64,000 nt of DNA from CAZKRL01 sp964555295 (GCA_964555295.1 CAZKRL010000004.1:1-64000), one strand, 5' to 3'; counted from the first letter of the stretch, positions 31,853 to 42,033 are shown. Numbers and translations are program-made. Notes: generated by a model from the sequence alone, not told the origin.

Positions 31853-33765
31853 GTAAGTCGCGACAGTTGAAAATTGCTCTACTCGGTAACCCCAATTCAG
31901 GGAAGACGTCTTTGTTTAATATCCTCACAGGGTTAAATCAGCAGGTAGGAAATTATCCTGGTGTAACGATGGATCGAAAGGTAGGATCTTGCCAATGGTC
32001 AGATGATTTTCGTTCCTACGTCATCGATTTGCCCGGCGTATATAGTTTGTTTCCGCGGACGCAGGACGAAAAGATAGTAAGTGATATTATGTTGGATGGT
32101 GAGCATTCCGATTATCCCGATATGGCGATAGTGCTGGCCGATGCAACCCATCTTGAGAGGAACCTTTTGTTGTACACACAGGTGCGTGATTTGGGGATTC
32201 CAACCTTGTTGCTGCTTTCGATGGAGGATAGCGCAAAGCGTCAGGGCATTCAAATCGATGTGCAAGAATTGTCGAAGCAATTTTCTGGAGTGCCGGTAGT
32301 GATGATGAATACCCGGAGCGGCCATGGGTTGCGCTCACTGCGCGATGCTGTTGTATCCCACGATATGTCGCGGGGTGAATGTACTCTCACTTCCGAGAAT
32401 TTCAATTTGATGCTGGGTAATCAAGCGCTGGAGGAAGCAGATATTCTGCAGCGCATTGAACGAATCAAAAAAATTGTAAGCGCGGCAGTGAGTGTCAGTG
32501 AAATCCCGAAGTCCGATTATTCGTCCCGTATCGATCGCTGGCTGCTACACCCCGTGATCGGGTATGTGGTTTTTTTCAGTCTGCTCTTATTCATCTTCGA
32601 GGGAATTTTCACTTTCGCTTCATACCCCATGGAATGGATGGACAGTATTTTTGGCGGGCTGTCGGGTATTTTATCAGATGTTTTACCATCCGGTCCGATA
32701 TCCGATTTGATTTGTGGAGGGGTCATTCCCGGCATGGGCGGAGTGCTAATCTTTGTGCCACAGCTCGCGATTCTGTTCTTCTTTCTCTCGATTCTTGAGG
32801 AGTCAGGATACATGGCTCGCGTGGTTTTCATGAACGACCGGCTAATGCGTCCTTTTGGACTTAATGGCAGGAGTGTTGTGCCCCTTATGAGCAGCGTTGC
32901 GTGCGCTGTGCCGGGTATTATATCGGCGCGTGCGATCAATACGAGAAAGGATAGACTGATAACCATATTTGTCGCGCCGTTGATGAGCTGCTCGGCAAGG
33001 ATTCCCGTTTACACGCTGCTCATTGCGTTAGTCATTCCTGAATATAGCGTTGTAGGTATTTTTGATAGTCGGTCACTGGTGATGCTGGGCTTGTACTTGC
33101 TGGGTTTTGTATCCGCACTTTTGATAGCCACAGTTGCCAAGTATATCATCAAAACTCCTGAGGTGAGTTTTTTAATTCTTGAACTACCCGATTACCGTAT
33201 GCCGAGATGGAGGGCGGTTTTTATGAATGTTTACCATAAGGTTTGGGTTTTCTGTCGTGATGCAGGGAAAATCATAATCCTCATTTCTGTAATCCTTTGG
33301 TGTCTTTCTGCCTATGGCCCAAAATCTGATAGCGTATGGCCGACGCGAACCGAGGTTTTGCATGAATCTTATATTGGATATCTCGGTACTGCAATAGAAC
33401 CCTTAATTCGTCCTCTTGGCTTCGATTGGAAGATTGGTATTGCACTGATAACATCTTTCGCGGCGAGAGAGATTTTCGTTGGTAGTATGGCAACGATTTA
33501 TGGTGCCGGGTCAGCGGATGGTCAGGAGATGCAATTACTCAATCTGATGCAGACAGAAGTTTTTGCCGATACCGGTTTGCCGGTTTACACATTGGCTTCA
33601 GGATTGTCATTGCTTATTTTTTATGTCTATGCAATGCAATGTATGGCCACAATGGCTGTCGTAAAAAGGGAAACAGGCGGTTGGAAATGGCCTTTGATTC
33701 AATTGATTTCTCTGGGAATGCTGGCCTATATATCGGCTTACGGTGTCTACAATTTACTTTGTTAG
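31849..33765 (+). CDS. feoB: Ferrous iron transporter FeoB
   Basis: Inner-membrane Fe(II) importer with an N-terminal G domain and about ten membrane helices. G1 is GNPNSGKT (13-20), G2 GVTM, G3 DLPGVYSL. G4, normally NxxD, reads LLSMEDSAKRQG, so the Asn of the guanine-specificity loop is Ser. The Gate cysteines lie in SSVACAVPG and PLMSCSARIPVY. At 638 residues it is shorter than E. coli FeoB (773). The ATG at 31849, overlapping the feoA stop, is preferred over 31840. A FeoB-associated mini-protein follows 27 bases after the stop. Confidence 0.95.
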   Translation: MSKSRQLKIALLGNPNSGKTSLFNILTGLNQQVGNYPGVTMDRKVGSCQWSDDFRSYVIDLPGVYSLFPRTQDEKIVSDIMLDGEHSDYPDMAIVLADATHLERNLLLYTQVRDLGIPTLLLLSMEDSAKRQGIQIDVQELSKQFSGVPVVMMNTRSGHGLRSLRDAVVSHDMSRGECTLTSENFNLMLGNQALEEADILQRIERIKKIVSAAVSVSEIPKSDYSSRIDRWLLHPVIGYVVFFSLLLFIFEGIFTFASYPMEWMDSIFGGLSGILSDVLPSGPISDLICGGVIPGMGGVLIFVPQLAILFFFLSILEESGYMARVVFMNDRLMRPFGLNGRSVVPLMSSVACAVPGIISARAINTRKDRLITIFVAPLMSCSARIPVYTLLIALVIPEYSVVGIFDSRSLVMLGLYLLGFVSALLIATVAKYIIKTPEVSFLILELPDYRMPRWRAVFMNVYHKVWVFCRDAGKIIILISVILWCLSAYGPKSDSVWPTRTEVLHESYIGYLGTAIEPLIRPLGFDWKIGIALITSFAAREIFVGSMATIYGAGSADGQEMQLLNLMQTEVFADTGLPVYTLASGLSLLIFYVYAMQCMATMAVVKRETGGWKWPLIQLISLGMLAYISAYGVYNLLC

Positions 33766-33792
33766 ACGTAATTTTCGAACGATAAAATACCC

Positions 33793-33897
33793 ATGCAGGA
33801 AATAATTGTCGCTTTGATTTTGGTCTATGTGTGCTTCCGATTATTTCGTCGTAAAGCGGGTTGCAGTAATTGTTCCGGCAGCGCATCTAAATTGTAA
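33793..33897 (+). CDS. FeoB-associated Cys-rich mini membrane protein
   Basis: 34 codons: one membrane helix (IIVALILVYVCFRLF), a basic stop-transfer (RRKAG), then CSNCSG. This fits the FeoB-associated small Cys-rich membrane protein family by size, topology, the CxxC motif and position directly after feoB. Likely an accessory of iron import; exact role unknown. It ends two bases before the next gene. Confidence 0.8.
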   Translation: MQEIIVALILVYVCFRLFRRKAGCSNCSGSASKL

Positions 33898-33899
33898 GA

Positions 33900-35246
33900 A
33901 TGTCGAACGATGTGGTGTTTGCTATAACCGATATTGAAACCACCGGTGGTCAGCCGGGTGGTAACTCCATTATCGAGTTGGGTATTTGTTTTGTGCGCGG
34001 TGGCAAGATTGAAGGAAGCTATCATTCTCTCTTCAATCCGGGTCGAGATATTCCAAGGTTCATTAGTGGGCTCACCGGAATAACGGAAGAAATGGTATGT
34101 GATGCACCTAAGTTTTCTGATGAGGCCTTAAGAATATTCAGTTTATTGGAGAATTGCATTTTTGTTGCTCATAATGTGAATTTCGATTTTGCTTTCATCC
34201 AAAAGTCTTTTGAGCAGCAAAATATTCGATGGAATCCTAAGAAGCTTTGCACCATTCGCATGGCCAGAAAAGCATTCCCGGGGCTTCGGTCGTATGGTCT
34301 CGGCGCACTTGCAAATCACCTCAATATCTCTCAGTCTGAAGCGCATCGTGCCCTTAGTGATGCTGAAACCGCAGCCATGATTTTTCTTCGTTCTTTGGAT
34401 CAATTGGGTGCTGATGGCACTCAACAACTTATTCGAAAATCAGATCCGGAAAAATTTTTACCTCCCGCGTTGCATCAAGAGGTGTTTGCGAATTTGCCTG
34501 ATCTCGCGGGGATATATTTTATGCGAGATAGCAAGGGTAAGGTTTTGTATATCGGCAAGGCCCGGAAAATAAAATCGAGGGTGCAGCAGCATTTTACAAG
34601 GTATTTGGAAACGTCGAGGGCGCAGAATTTTTTGCGGGAGGTCGCCGATATTACCTATCAACTATGTGGTTGGGATTTGGTGTCGGGAATTCTTGAGGAT
34701 GCCGCCATTCGAAAATGGATGCCCCCATACAATAAGGCTCAGCGTACTTTACCTACCCATGTGCATGTAAGAGCGTATCGCGATAAATCTGGAAATGACC
34801 GATTGGCTATCTCAGAGGGTAAGCGAACAGCGGATGCAGTGAAGTCTTTTGTTTCCGTAAAAGGTGCAAGGAACTGGATGGTCAGTTTCTGTAAGGAGTT
34901 TAATATCTCACATCGAATGGCTGGCCTTGACATCTTTATGGCCGATGAGATTATCGATGAGGATCACAACACTAAATTGGCAGAGGCGATTCGCATCATT
35001 CAGGCCCGCATTGAAACACTGGTTTTTCAAGGACCCGGGAGGGAACCGGGTGAGTATGCATTTGTTGTTTACGAGGCGCAGGAAAACTGTTGGGTAGGGT
35101 TTTCTTTCGACTCGTTCGATAATCTGGATCAGCTGAAGCTGGGTCTTGAAATGGTTCCGGTAAGTAGCGTAATTGATGGTCTCATTCGTCAGGCCTGGGA
35201 AGCGGACACGAGTGTTAAGAAGGTGGTCATTAAATCAACGCACTGA
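33900..35246 (+). CDS. DnaQ-type exonuclease fused to UvrC-like GIY-YIG nuclease
   Basis: 448 residues. Residues 1-175 are a DEDDh exonuclease: ITDIETTGGQPGG, AHNVNFDFAFI and HRALSDAETA, all motifs intact. Residues 200-290 are a GIY-YIG endonuclease related to UvrC/Cho: AGIYFMRDSKGKVLYIGKA, Arg in KSRVQQHF, Glu in SGILEDAAIRKWMPPYNKA. The C-terminal 150 residues have no motif I can name. The architecture is known in bacteria and is presumed to act in DNA repair; it lacks the UvrC RNase H-like and HhH parts. Its start follows the mini-protein stop by two bases, so it may be cotranscribed with feo. Confidence 0.88.
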   Translation: MSNDVVFAITDIETTGGQPGGNSIIELGICFVRGGKIEGSYHSLFNPGRDIPRFISGLTGITEEMVCDAPKFSDEALRIFSLLENCIFVAHNVNFDFAFIQKSFEQQNIRWNPKKLCTIRMARKAFPGLRSYGLGALANHLNISQSEAHRALSDAETAAMIFLRSLDQLGADGTQQLIRKSDPEKFLPPALHQEVFANLPDLAGIYFMRDSKGKVLYIGKARKIKSRVQQHFTRYLETSRAQNFLREVADITYQLCGWDLVSGILEDAAIRKWMPPYNKAQRTLPTHVHVRAYRDKSGNDRLAISEGKRTADAVKSFVSVKGARNWMVSFCKEFNISHRMAGLDIFMADEIIDEDHNTKLAEAIRIIQARIETLVFQGPGREPGEYAFVVYEAQENCWVGFSFDSFDNLDQLKLGLEMVPVSSVIDGLIRQAWEADTSVKKVVIKSTH

Positions 35247-35271
35247 GTTTCATTCGCTAAGCATTGTTTGT

Positions 35272-36888
35272 TTAATTCTTCAAGGAATTGAATTTCGTTG
35301 TGATATGTTGCGGCTCCAGATCGCTGATTTGTGTTACTTCGTAAATATAAAATTCCTCTAAAGTATTCAAGGGGTTCAAACGGTTGAGGAGTACGTCGAA
35401 CCAACCCGCCTCAATTTTAGTTCGAAATGTCAGTGATGGGAAAATGTTCTTAATGCGTGCTACACGCTCATCAAGCTTTTCATGGTCGTAGAAAATATAG
35501 TAATTCGGTGTATTCATTTCATGTATTGACCCCTTTGAAGCCGCCTCAACTTCAGCGAAGTTTTTCATCATGTCAGTGATGTTACTTGATTGATCCCAAT
35601 AGTAGTTGTTGTCCCATATCCCCGAGTAAAATTCAGGTAACATTGCAGCTTTATCGCGGTGTGTATACTCCAATACGAAGTTTTTGCAATTGCCCTGTTC
35701 GTAGAGATATACCATGGCCTCAACCCGCGATTTTTTGGAATAGGTGAATGTGAAAATCAGCATGGCAAGGATATTCAATACCCAAAAAATTCTCCATCCG
35801 TAGGTGTGGATTTTTTGCCATCGCTCATTCGTCGATTTTTCATGGATAAACAGGCCCCAACCTACAGTACCCAATATGACGAAAAAGGGGAGGGCGGGCA
35901 GAATAAATCGTTCTTGCTTATTGGGAAAAACAAAATGAAAAAGCAGAAACGCAAGTGTTGGTGCAAAAATCAGTAGGTAATGCTTGTAGGATTTCAAAAA
36001 TCCGTAGAGCAGAAATAAACTTACCGGTGGGAGAATGAAGACGCTGATGAAGCTCGCATATGCAAGTGCAGAGCCCGGATAATTCTTGGCATTTTGTTGG
36101 TTGTATTCAAAGTACCCCAACAAGTGCTGAAAGGGTTGGCCGCCCCATAGAAAAATGTCATCGGCCTGACTCAGTGTAAACGCTATTGCCGATGCAAAGC
36201 CAAAAATCAGAAAATTCCGAAAGCTCGAGAAATAGCCCAACATGACTCCGGTGACCGCAACAAATATTCCGGTTTGATATCTCACACCAACGGCAAATCC
36301 CATTGCAAATGCAGCCAGAATAATCGTGCCCGTTGCAATCTGAAGCGTTGATCTTTTGATGTCTTTGATGGTTGCATTTCTGATGAGGAGATACATACCT
36401 CCGAGCAACGGTGGCATGCACACGAGCTCCACCAAATTGCGCACAGAGAAATTCGGCAGGATGGCAATGGTAGCCATCAACCATCCGGCAGTATTTGCGT
36501 AGCGTCGTTCTGAGATTTTCTCCGTTATGCGATAAACCATATAAACCGTAAGCAAACTGTACAACGCATGAATTACACGCATCAGAAGCATCTGATGTTC
36601 TGGGTGGTCAATGCCCAGTGAATTAAAGATTTTGAAGAGTATGTACAGATGCCCGAGATAGAAAAAACTGATGGGCTCAGGATGCTCACGGTCATTTCCG
36701 ATGCCCGGAAGCCAGTCGTTGAAGTTCTTGCCATCGGCCCATGAAGCCGCAGGTTCTACGGTGAGAAAGTGGTCGTCATGCATCATGTAGCCCTGAGCAA
36801 AAAATGCAGCAAGCAGACGTGCAGTAAGGCCCACCAGAAGAATTACTCGAAGCGGGTGCTGTTGATAATAACGGTAGATAAAATTCAA
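35272..36888 (-). CDS. GT-C family glycosyltransferase (multi-pass, mannosyltransferase-like)
   Basis: 538-residue membrane protein with about ten helices, resembling the ALG9/PIG-B (GT22-like) mannosyltransferases that use polyprenyl-phosphate sugars. The first periplasmic loop contains the acidic pair MMHDDHF and then EPAASWADG, where GT-C enzymes carry catalytic Asp residues. VFPNKQERFILPALPFF resembles the HKE.RF segment of GT22. The C-terminal 150 residues are soluble. It lies 15 bases after the preceding minus-strand gene and is probably in operon with it. Confidence 0.8.
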   Translation of the reverse strand: MNFIYRYYQQHPLRVILLVGLTARLLAAFFAQGYMMHDDHFLTVEPAASWADGKNFNDWLPGIGNDREHPEPISFFYLGHLYILFKIFNSLGIDHPEHQMLLMRVIHALYSLLTVYMVYRITEKISERRYANTAGWLMATIAILPNFSVRNLVELVCMPPLLGGMYLLIRNATIKDIKRSTLQIATGTIILAAFAMGFAVGVRYQTGIFVAVTGVMLGYFSSFRNFLIFGFASAIAFTLSQADDIFLWGGQPFQHLLGYFEYNQQNAKNYPGSALAYASFISVFILPPVSLFLLYGFLKSYKHYLLIFAPTLAFLLFHFVFPNKQERFILPALPFFVILGTVGWGLFIHEKSTNERWQKIHTYGWRIFWVLNILAMLIFTFTYSKKSRVEAMVYLYEQGNCKNFVLEYTHRDKAAMLPEFYSGIWDNNYYWDQSSNITDMMKNFAEVEAASKGSIHEMNTPNYYIFYDHEKLDERVARIKNIFPSLTFRTKIEAGWFDVLLNRLNPLNTLEEFYIYEVTQISDLEPQHITTKFNSLKN

Positions 36889-36903
36889 GTCGATAGGAGA
36901 GTT

Positions 36904-37467
36904 TTAGTTGCGGTTGCGCATGCGTCGAAGTTTATGAGATGAGCGAACCACGAAAAGACCTTTGTTATCCGTGTGCCCCACCAGTTCTTTAATGGTAAAC
37001 GTTCCTGCGGTGATCTCAATGTACTTCCGATAGATCACTTTCTTGCGTTTCTCTTTTGCCTCGGTTTCCAACTCTATTATGGTAGTATCATTACTGACGT
37101 CAAATTTTCTGATCATCCAGTTCACTCCGTTATAATCCATGGTTGTGCCCAATTCGTTGATCTTGCATTCACCTACACCACTGAATGTGTTGCCTTTGCC
37201 TTCGTCATATTCCAGCACATATTCCCAACTCTTGCCATTGTATGTGCTGTTGCATTGACAGGGCATTGCATACACTGTAGAGTCATCTCCCTCATCGGTG
37301 TATTCCATGATGCCCGACCAGTTGCCGTTGAGCTTGGCCAGCTCTGTAGCAATGGAATCTCTGCGACTTTGTGCTTGCAGCTGTTGATGCATCGTCATCA
37401 GAAAACCTGTGCTCAAGAAAATCAACATTTTGTAAAACAGAACTTCACATGTTCTCAGGTTGTGCAT
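36904..37467 (-). CDS. Secreted protein of unknown function
   Basis: 187 residues with a signal peptide (MLIFLSTGFLMTMHQQLQAQ if started at the internal ATG 37428; the longer start also has a hydrophobic core). The mature part looks like a small beta-barrel or lipocalin-like fold (LNGNWSGIMEY, WEYVLEYDEG, FSGVGECKINE, MDYNGVNWMIRKF) and ends in a basic tail. I recognise no family. Precedes the GT-C gene on the same strand. Confidence 0.65.
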   Translation of the reverse strand: MHNLRTCEVLFYKMLIFLSTGFLMTMHQQLQAQSRRDSIATELAKLNGNWSGIMEYTDEGDDSTVYAMPCQCNSTYNGKSWEYVLEYDEGKGNTFSGVGECKINELGTTMDYNGVNWMIRKFDVSNDTTIIELETEAKEKRKKVIYRKYIEITAGTFTIKELVGHTDNKGLFVVRSSHKLRRMRNRN

Positions 37468-37544
37468 AATAGAAGTTTCGATTATTGAAAATTCATTTGA
37501 AGTTCGCCGCTATTTCAACGCAATTTAGCAAAGAAATTTAACCT

Positions 37545-39590
37545 ATGGTATTCGCTGAAAATTATGTATGTGGCGTGTGGACAAGAGGCAGCGGGAAGCC
37601 CGTTGATCTCGTTGATGCCATCACGGGTCAACCTTTTGGATATGCCAACGCTGATGGCCTGAATATGCGTGAGGTCTTACAACACGCTAGATCAGCGGGT
37701 GGCAATGCACTTCGCAAGATGACTTTTCATGAGCGGGGTCGAATGCTGCGTGCATTGGCGCTCTATTTGACCGATCGAAAGGCAGAGTATTATGAATTGA
37801 GCTACCGAACAGGTGCCACCAAAATCGATAGCTGGATTGATATCGATGGCGGTATTGGGAATCTTTTTGCATACGCTTCTCTTCGCCGTCAATTTCCTGA
37901 TACGCCCCACTTTACCGATGGCGATTACGCAAGGTTGTCAAAACAGGGATCTTTTATCGGACATCATATTCTCGTTCCCAAGGAAGGCGCAGCCGTTCAT
38001 ATTAACGCATTCAACTTTCCCGTTTGGGGTATGTTGGAGAAGGTCGCTGTCAATTGGCTGGCAGGGGTCCCTGCCGTTGTGAAACCAGCCACATCTACTT
38101 CCTTTCTTGCAGAGAGAGTGGTACGCGATATCATCCTTTCAGGTATTCTTCCAGAGGGCGCATTGCAATTGATATGCGGCAGCGCAGGTGATCTTCTCGA
38201 TCACTTGATCTCCCAAGATGTTGTTACTTTCACTGGTAGTGCCTCAACGGGTAGAAAACTGAAGCGTCATGACAAAATCATCGATGAGTCAGTGCCGTTC
38301 AATATGGAGGCGGATTCTTTGAACGCTTGCGTGCTCGGTCCCGATGTGGAGCCGGGTTCGGCTGATTTTGATATTTTCATCAAGGAGTTGAGAAAGGAAA
38401 TGACGGTTAAGTGCGGTCAAAAATGTACCGCGGTGCGCCGTATAATGGTGCCATCGGGTAGGGAAGAGGCCGTTGTCAAAGCTCTTACTCAGGGCTTATC
38501 GAAAACGGTTATTGGTGACCCTCGCCATGAATCCGTGCGCATGGGTTCTCTGGTGTCTATTTCGCAGCTCGATGATGTGCGCAGCGCATTGTCTGAATTG
38601 ATGAAAAACAGTGAGGTGGTATACGATGGTAACAAGTCTCTGGAAATTGTTGGAGCGAACAGTGCCGGTGCATTCATGGCTCCAGTGCTATTGCACAACA
38701 CCCAGCCGCTCAGTAACATCGCCTGTCATGAGGTGGAGGCCTTTGGACCCGTGGCTACTTTGATGTCGTACAATACGATTGAGGAAGCAGCTCATCTTGT
38801 AAAAATGGGCAAGGGATCATTGGTATGTTCAATCATTACCTCAAGTGATACACACGCAAAGGCATTTGCATTGTCAGCGGCGTCGCACCACGGAAGAATA
38901 TTGGTGCTCAATGAGTCTTGCGCACCGGAGAGTACAGGTCATGGTTCGCCCATGCCATTGTTAGTGCATGGCGGACCCGGTCGTGCTGGTGGCGGCGAGG
39001 AAATGGGCGGCAAGCGGGGTGTGTTTCATTATATGCAGCGAACAGCAATTCAGGGAAGTCCCGATGCTGTAACGGCCATCACCGGGGTATATCAGCAAGG
39101 CGCTCGACGACCAGAATCCGAGCCGCATCTTTTCCGCAAACATTTTGAAGAGATGGAAATTGGAGAAACGGTTTATACCCATAAACACACAGTGACTGAA
39201 GCTGATATTGCCAATTTTGCGAATGTAAGTGGCGATAATTTTTATGCTCATATGGACGCTACATCTTTAGAGGGAACCATTTTCGAGCGACGAGTAGCAC
39301 ATGGCTATTTTGTTTTGTCAAAAGCTGCCGGTCTATTTGTAGATCCCAGGAAAGGTCCGGTCTTGCTCAACTACGGCATTGATGAGGCACGATTCACCAA
39401 ACCCGTTTATCCGGGTATGACCTTGGGTGTTAAGCTTACAGTGAAGGAGAAAATTGCTCAAGAAAAAAAGGGTGATGATGATGTTGCAAAAGGTATAGTG
39501 AAGTTTTGGGTGGATGTGTTCGATGAAACAGGTGAGACTGTGGCATTGGCAACGATACTGACGATGGTGAAAATGCGCCATCAGGGATGA
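37545..39590 (+). CDS. paaZ: Bifunctional oxepin-CoA hydrolase / 3-oxo-5,6-dehydrosuberyl-CoA semialdehyde dehydrogenase
   Basis: 681-residue fusion of the phenylacetate degradation pathway. Residues 1-520 are an aldehyde dehydrogenase: AVVKPATSTSFLAERVV (NADP-binding), FTGSASTGRKL, catalytic Glu in NMEADSLNA and Cys in KCGQKCTAVRR. Residues 530-680 are a MaoC-type hot-dog hydratase (TEADIANFANVSGDNFYAHMD). Together they open the oxepin-CoA ring and oxidise the aldehyde. No other paa gene is in the window. Its stop overlaps the next gene by four bases. Confidence 0.93.
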   Translation: MVFAENYVCGVWTRGSGKPVDLVDAITGQPFGYANADGLNMREVLQHARSAGGNALRKMTFHERGRMLRALALYLTDRKAEYYELSYRTGATKIDSWIDIDGGIGNLFAYASLRRQFPDTPHFTDGDYARLSKQGSFIGHHILVPKEGAAVHINAFNFPVWGMLEKVAVNWLAGVPAVVKPATSTSFLAERVVRDIILSGILPEGALQLICGSAGDLLDHLISQDVVTFTGSASTGRKLKRHDKIIDESVPFNMEADSLNACVLGPDVEPGSADFDIFIKELRKEMTVKCGQKCTAVRRIMVPSGREEAVVKALTQGLSKTVIGDPRHESVRMGSLVSISQLDDVRSALSELMKNSEVVYDGNKSLEIVGANSAGAFMAPVLLHNTQPLSNIACHEVEAFGPVATLMSYNTIEEAAHLVKMGKGSLVCSIITSSDTHAKAFALSAASHHGRILVLNESCAPESTGHGSPMPLLVHGGPGRAGGGEEMGGKRGVFHYMQRTAIQGSPDAVTAITGVYQQGARRPESEPHLFRKHFEEMEIGETVYTHKHTVTEADIANFANVSGDNFYAHMDATSLEGTIFERRVAHGYFVLSKAAGLFVDPRKGPVLLNYGIDEARFTKPVYPGMTLGVKLTVKEKIAQEKKGDDDVAKGIVKFWVDVFDETGETVALATILTMVKMRHQG

Positions 39591-41026
39591 TGAGATGGAT
39601 TATTGTTTCGTTGGGTTGTTGTATTCTTTCGCTGTGTCATGCTCAAACGCTGAAAAAGCTATCACCAACTGAGGTTCGTCGCGATATTGATACATTGTAT
39701 CATTACTATGTAGATCAATCTGCGATAGGTTGCGACAACATCAAGGCAACTCGTTTTCGAATTGCATGTGATAAGAAAAAATCTGCCATTACCGACTCGA
39801 TTACCGTTCATGCATTGGCGTTTGAACTGGCAGAGTTGATGGCGGGCTGCAACGATGCACACTTCTCACTTGACTGGATGTATCTGAATCGGAAATTCCC
39901 CAGAGGTAATGGCTTTTTTCCTTATCGATATATCGCAACGAGAAATAATTCTGCTCTAAGGTTGGTAATTACCGAATATTCTCGTGGCTCTGAAATCGAT
40001 GGCGCTGAATGGTTGGAACTCAATGGTGTTCAAGTAGCAGATTTAATTCAATGGGCAGCCAAATATGTAAGTGTGGAAGAGGGTGCTGATACGGTGCGGG
40101 ATTATATGGCTGCATGCTGGTTGCCTTGGTTATTGGCGCAGTCGGATCATTTGAAAAAAAGTAATGAATGGTCTTTGCGAAGCAATGATAACGGCAATGT
40201 CACTCGGTCACAATGGCCTACCATCGAAGCAAAAGAGCTGGAAGCGAGGATGCGCAATTGTGTTTCCAAATCCGATAAATCCGGGATGTCGTATTCAATC
40301 CATGGCGAAAGGGCAGTGTTGAAGATTTCAACCTTTGCCCCGAAAAATACCCTTCGTAGTTTACGAAAGTTAGATCGTTTTTTTCGTGTTGTCAATCGCA
40401 AGCACACAACGAGTATTTTGTTGGATCTTCGGGATAATGGTGGTGGCAACAGTGCGTTTGTAGAATATCTATACAGTTTTCTTGATACTGCGGGTGTATC
40501 CGCTCCGCAGGCCATTATTCAGCGCAGCAGTGAATGGGCCAAAAGGCGATTGTTGCCATGGACAAGTCAGCGGTCTTTGCTCAGCTTGCTCGAGCAGGAT
40601 GAAGATGCACGCGCTGCGCTGCGGCTATTGTCTCTTCCTGATGGAACTTGTGATACTGTTTATCTACATGAGCGCATACATCAACGAGAGAATAGGGTCT
40701 ATAACGGCGAATGTTTTGTTGCAGTGAATGGACAAACGGCATCGGCAGCAGCTCACTTCGCAGCCTTGATGCAACGCAATGGGAAAGGGAGAATCTTGGG
40801 GCAGCCATGTAACGCCAATACAACTGATTCGGGGGGAAATGCAATCCGGTTAACCTTGCGCGCAAGTGGAATAAGGATCATCGTTCCATTGATTAGATAC
40901 ATCAATTTTGAGGTGGATAATTCTGTGCGAAAAGCCTTGTTGCCTGATATAGAAATATGGCCTGATCATCACGATATTTCGCAACGTGACGATGCTATCA
41001 TTAACTGGTTTTTACAACATGAATAG
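39587..41026 (+). CDS. Secreted S41-family (tail-specific-like) peptidase
   Basis: 479 residues with signal peptide (WIIVSLGCCILSLCHAQ). The catalytic half resembles S41 peptidases: ILLDLRDNGGGNSAFVEYLY, then CFVAVNGQTASAAAHFAALM with the presumed nucleophile Ser in TASAAA, and GRILGQPCNAN. The Lys used by CtpA-type enzymes is not obvious, as in the C-terminal-processing-unrelated S41 branch. No PDZ domain is clear. Start overlaps the paaZ stop; its own stop overlaps the following gene by eight bases. Confidence 0.8.
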   Translation: MMRWIIVSLGCCILSLCHAQTLKKLSPTEVRRDIDTLYHYYVDQSAIGCDNIKATRFRIACDKKKSAITDSITVHALAFELAELMAGCNDAHFSLDWMYLNRKFPRGNGFFPYRYIATRNNSALRLVITEYSRGSEIDGAEWLELNGVQVADLIQWAAKYVSVEEGADTVRDYMAACWLPWLLAQSDHLKKSNEWSLRSNDNGNVTRSQWPTIEAKELEARMRNCVSKSDKSGMSYSIHGERAVLKISTFAPKNTLRSLRKLDRFFRVVNRKHTTSILLDLRDNGGGNSAFVEYLYSFLDTAGVSAPQAIIQRSSEWAKRRLLPWTSQRSLLSLLEQDEDARAALRLLSLPDGTCDTVYLHERIHQRENRVYNGECFVAVNGQTASAAAHFAALMQRNGKGRILGQPCNANTTDSGGNAIRLTLRASGIRIIVPLIRYINFEVDNSVRKALLPDIEIWPDHHDISQRDDAIINWFLQHE

Positions 41027-42032
41027 GTTTATTCTCATATTTTTTTCACTTTTAATAATTTCGATTAGCGCTCATGCACAGTCCGACTCCATTTGGCGAA
41101 TTACGCTGCGGCAGGCGGCGCTCAATTCATTTGAAGGCCAGTCTCGGCAGTTAAAAAGTTATTATGAAACTTCGGATATCGCAGCTCGTTCATTGGCGAT
41201 TCATTCAAGAAAGTCATTGGATAGTTTACTCACCGACTCGGTATTTGTAGCTGCCGGAATCAGTCTCCCCTTGAAGACTGAAAGGTTGTTGGATTATCGA
41301 AAATCGGGAAATCTCTTGGGCGCGAATTATGAGTTGATAAACATTGCCTCAGAGTTGGATTCTGCTACAGAATGGAATGAATTTGAAATGTCATTACTGG
41401 AATATGCGACATCCGTATCAGGTGATTTGAGTAACGATAAAGTTTCCTTGCTCCTGAGCAATTGCAATTTGAGATTGGTAAATGCCAACAATCGGCAACA
41501 ACAGGACTCGTTGCGCAATGTTATAAGTTCTCTTGAGACGTCGAATGCGGAGCAGCTTTCAGCAACTGATACGAAGGTAAAATTGACCGAAGCGGCGTTG
41601 AGTAAGTCACAAATATTCAACCTCGCGATGCTGGTGGCTTTTCTCATTTTGCTTGTGGCGTTTTTTGTTGTCAGGCATGGATTGAGAAGTAAGTTACGGA
41701 TGGAGATAAACAAGAATTTAGATACTTCTGAGCTTCAAGTGCTGGTGCGGAAAAACGATGATCTGAAGAGTGAATGTGAGCAATACAAGAAAACGCTGGA
41801 GGAAGTCATTCAAAAAATGAATTCCATCGATCAAACTACGAGAGGTTATGTAGGTATACTGGAAGAGCTTAAGGAGATGTCTTTGGAGTCGTTGGAATTG
41901 TTTCGCCAGCAGCTGGAAGAAAGTAGATCTAAGCTATCCCCTGAGGTATACATGGTTTTAATAAACGCTATTTCAAGAGCAGCTTCTTCTTTGCGCGAAG
42001 AGTACCAACGAACCATTGAACAACTGAGTTGA
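41019..42032 (+). CDS. Secreted/membrane protein with coiled coil, unknown function
   Basis: 337 residues: signal peptide MNRFILIFFSLLIISISAHA, an extracytoplasmic helical domain (residues 25-195), one membrane helix (IFNLAMLVAFLILLVAFFVV) and a cytoplasmic coiled coil (LQVLVRKNDDLKSECEQYKK onward). The layout is that of a one-pass signalling or scaffolding protein, but no kinase or other domain is present. The ATG at 41019 overlaps the peptidase stop; the barrel gene follows after one base, indicating an operon. Confidence 0.7.
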   Translation: MNRFILIFFSLLIISISAHAQSDSIWRITLRQAALNSFEGQSRQLKSYYETSDIAARSLAIHSRKSLDSLLTDSVFVAAGISLPLKTERLLDYRKSGNLLGANYELINIASELDSATEWNEFEMSLLEYATSVSGDLSNDKVSLLLSNCNLRLVNANNRQQQDSLRNVISSLETSNAEQLSATDTKVKLTEAALSKSQIFNLAMLVAFLILLVAFFVVRHGLRSKLRMEINKNLDTSELQVLVRKNDDLKSECEQYKKTLEEVIQKMNSIDQTTRGYVGILEELKEMSLESLELFRQQLEESRSKLSPEVYMVLINAISRAASSLREEYQRTIEQLS

Positions 42033-42033
42033 T

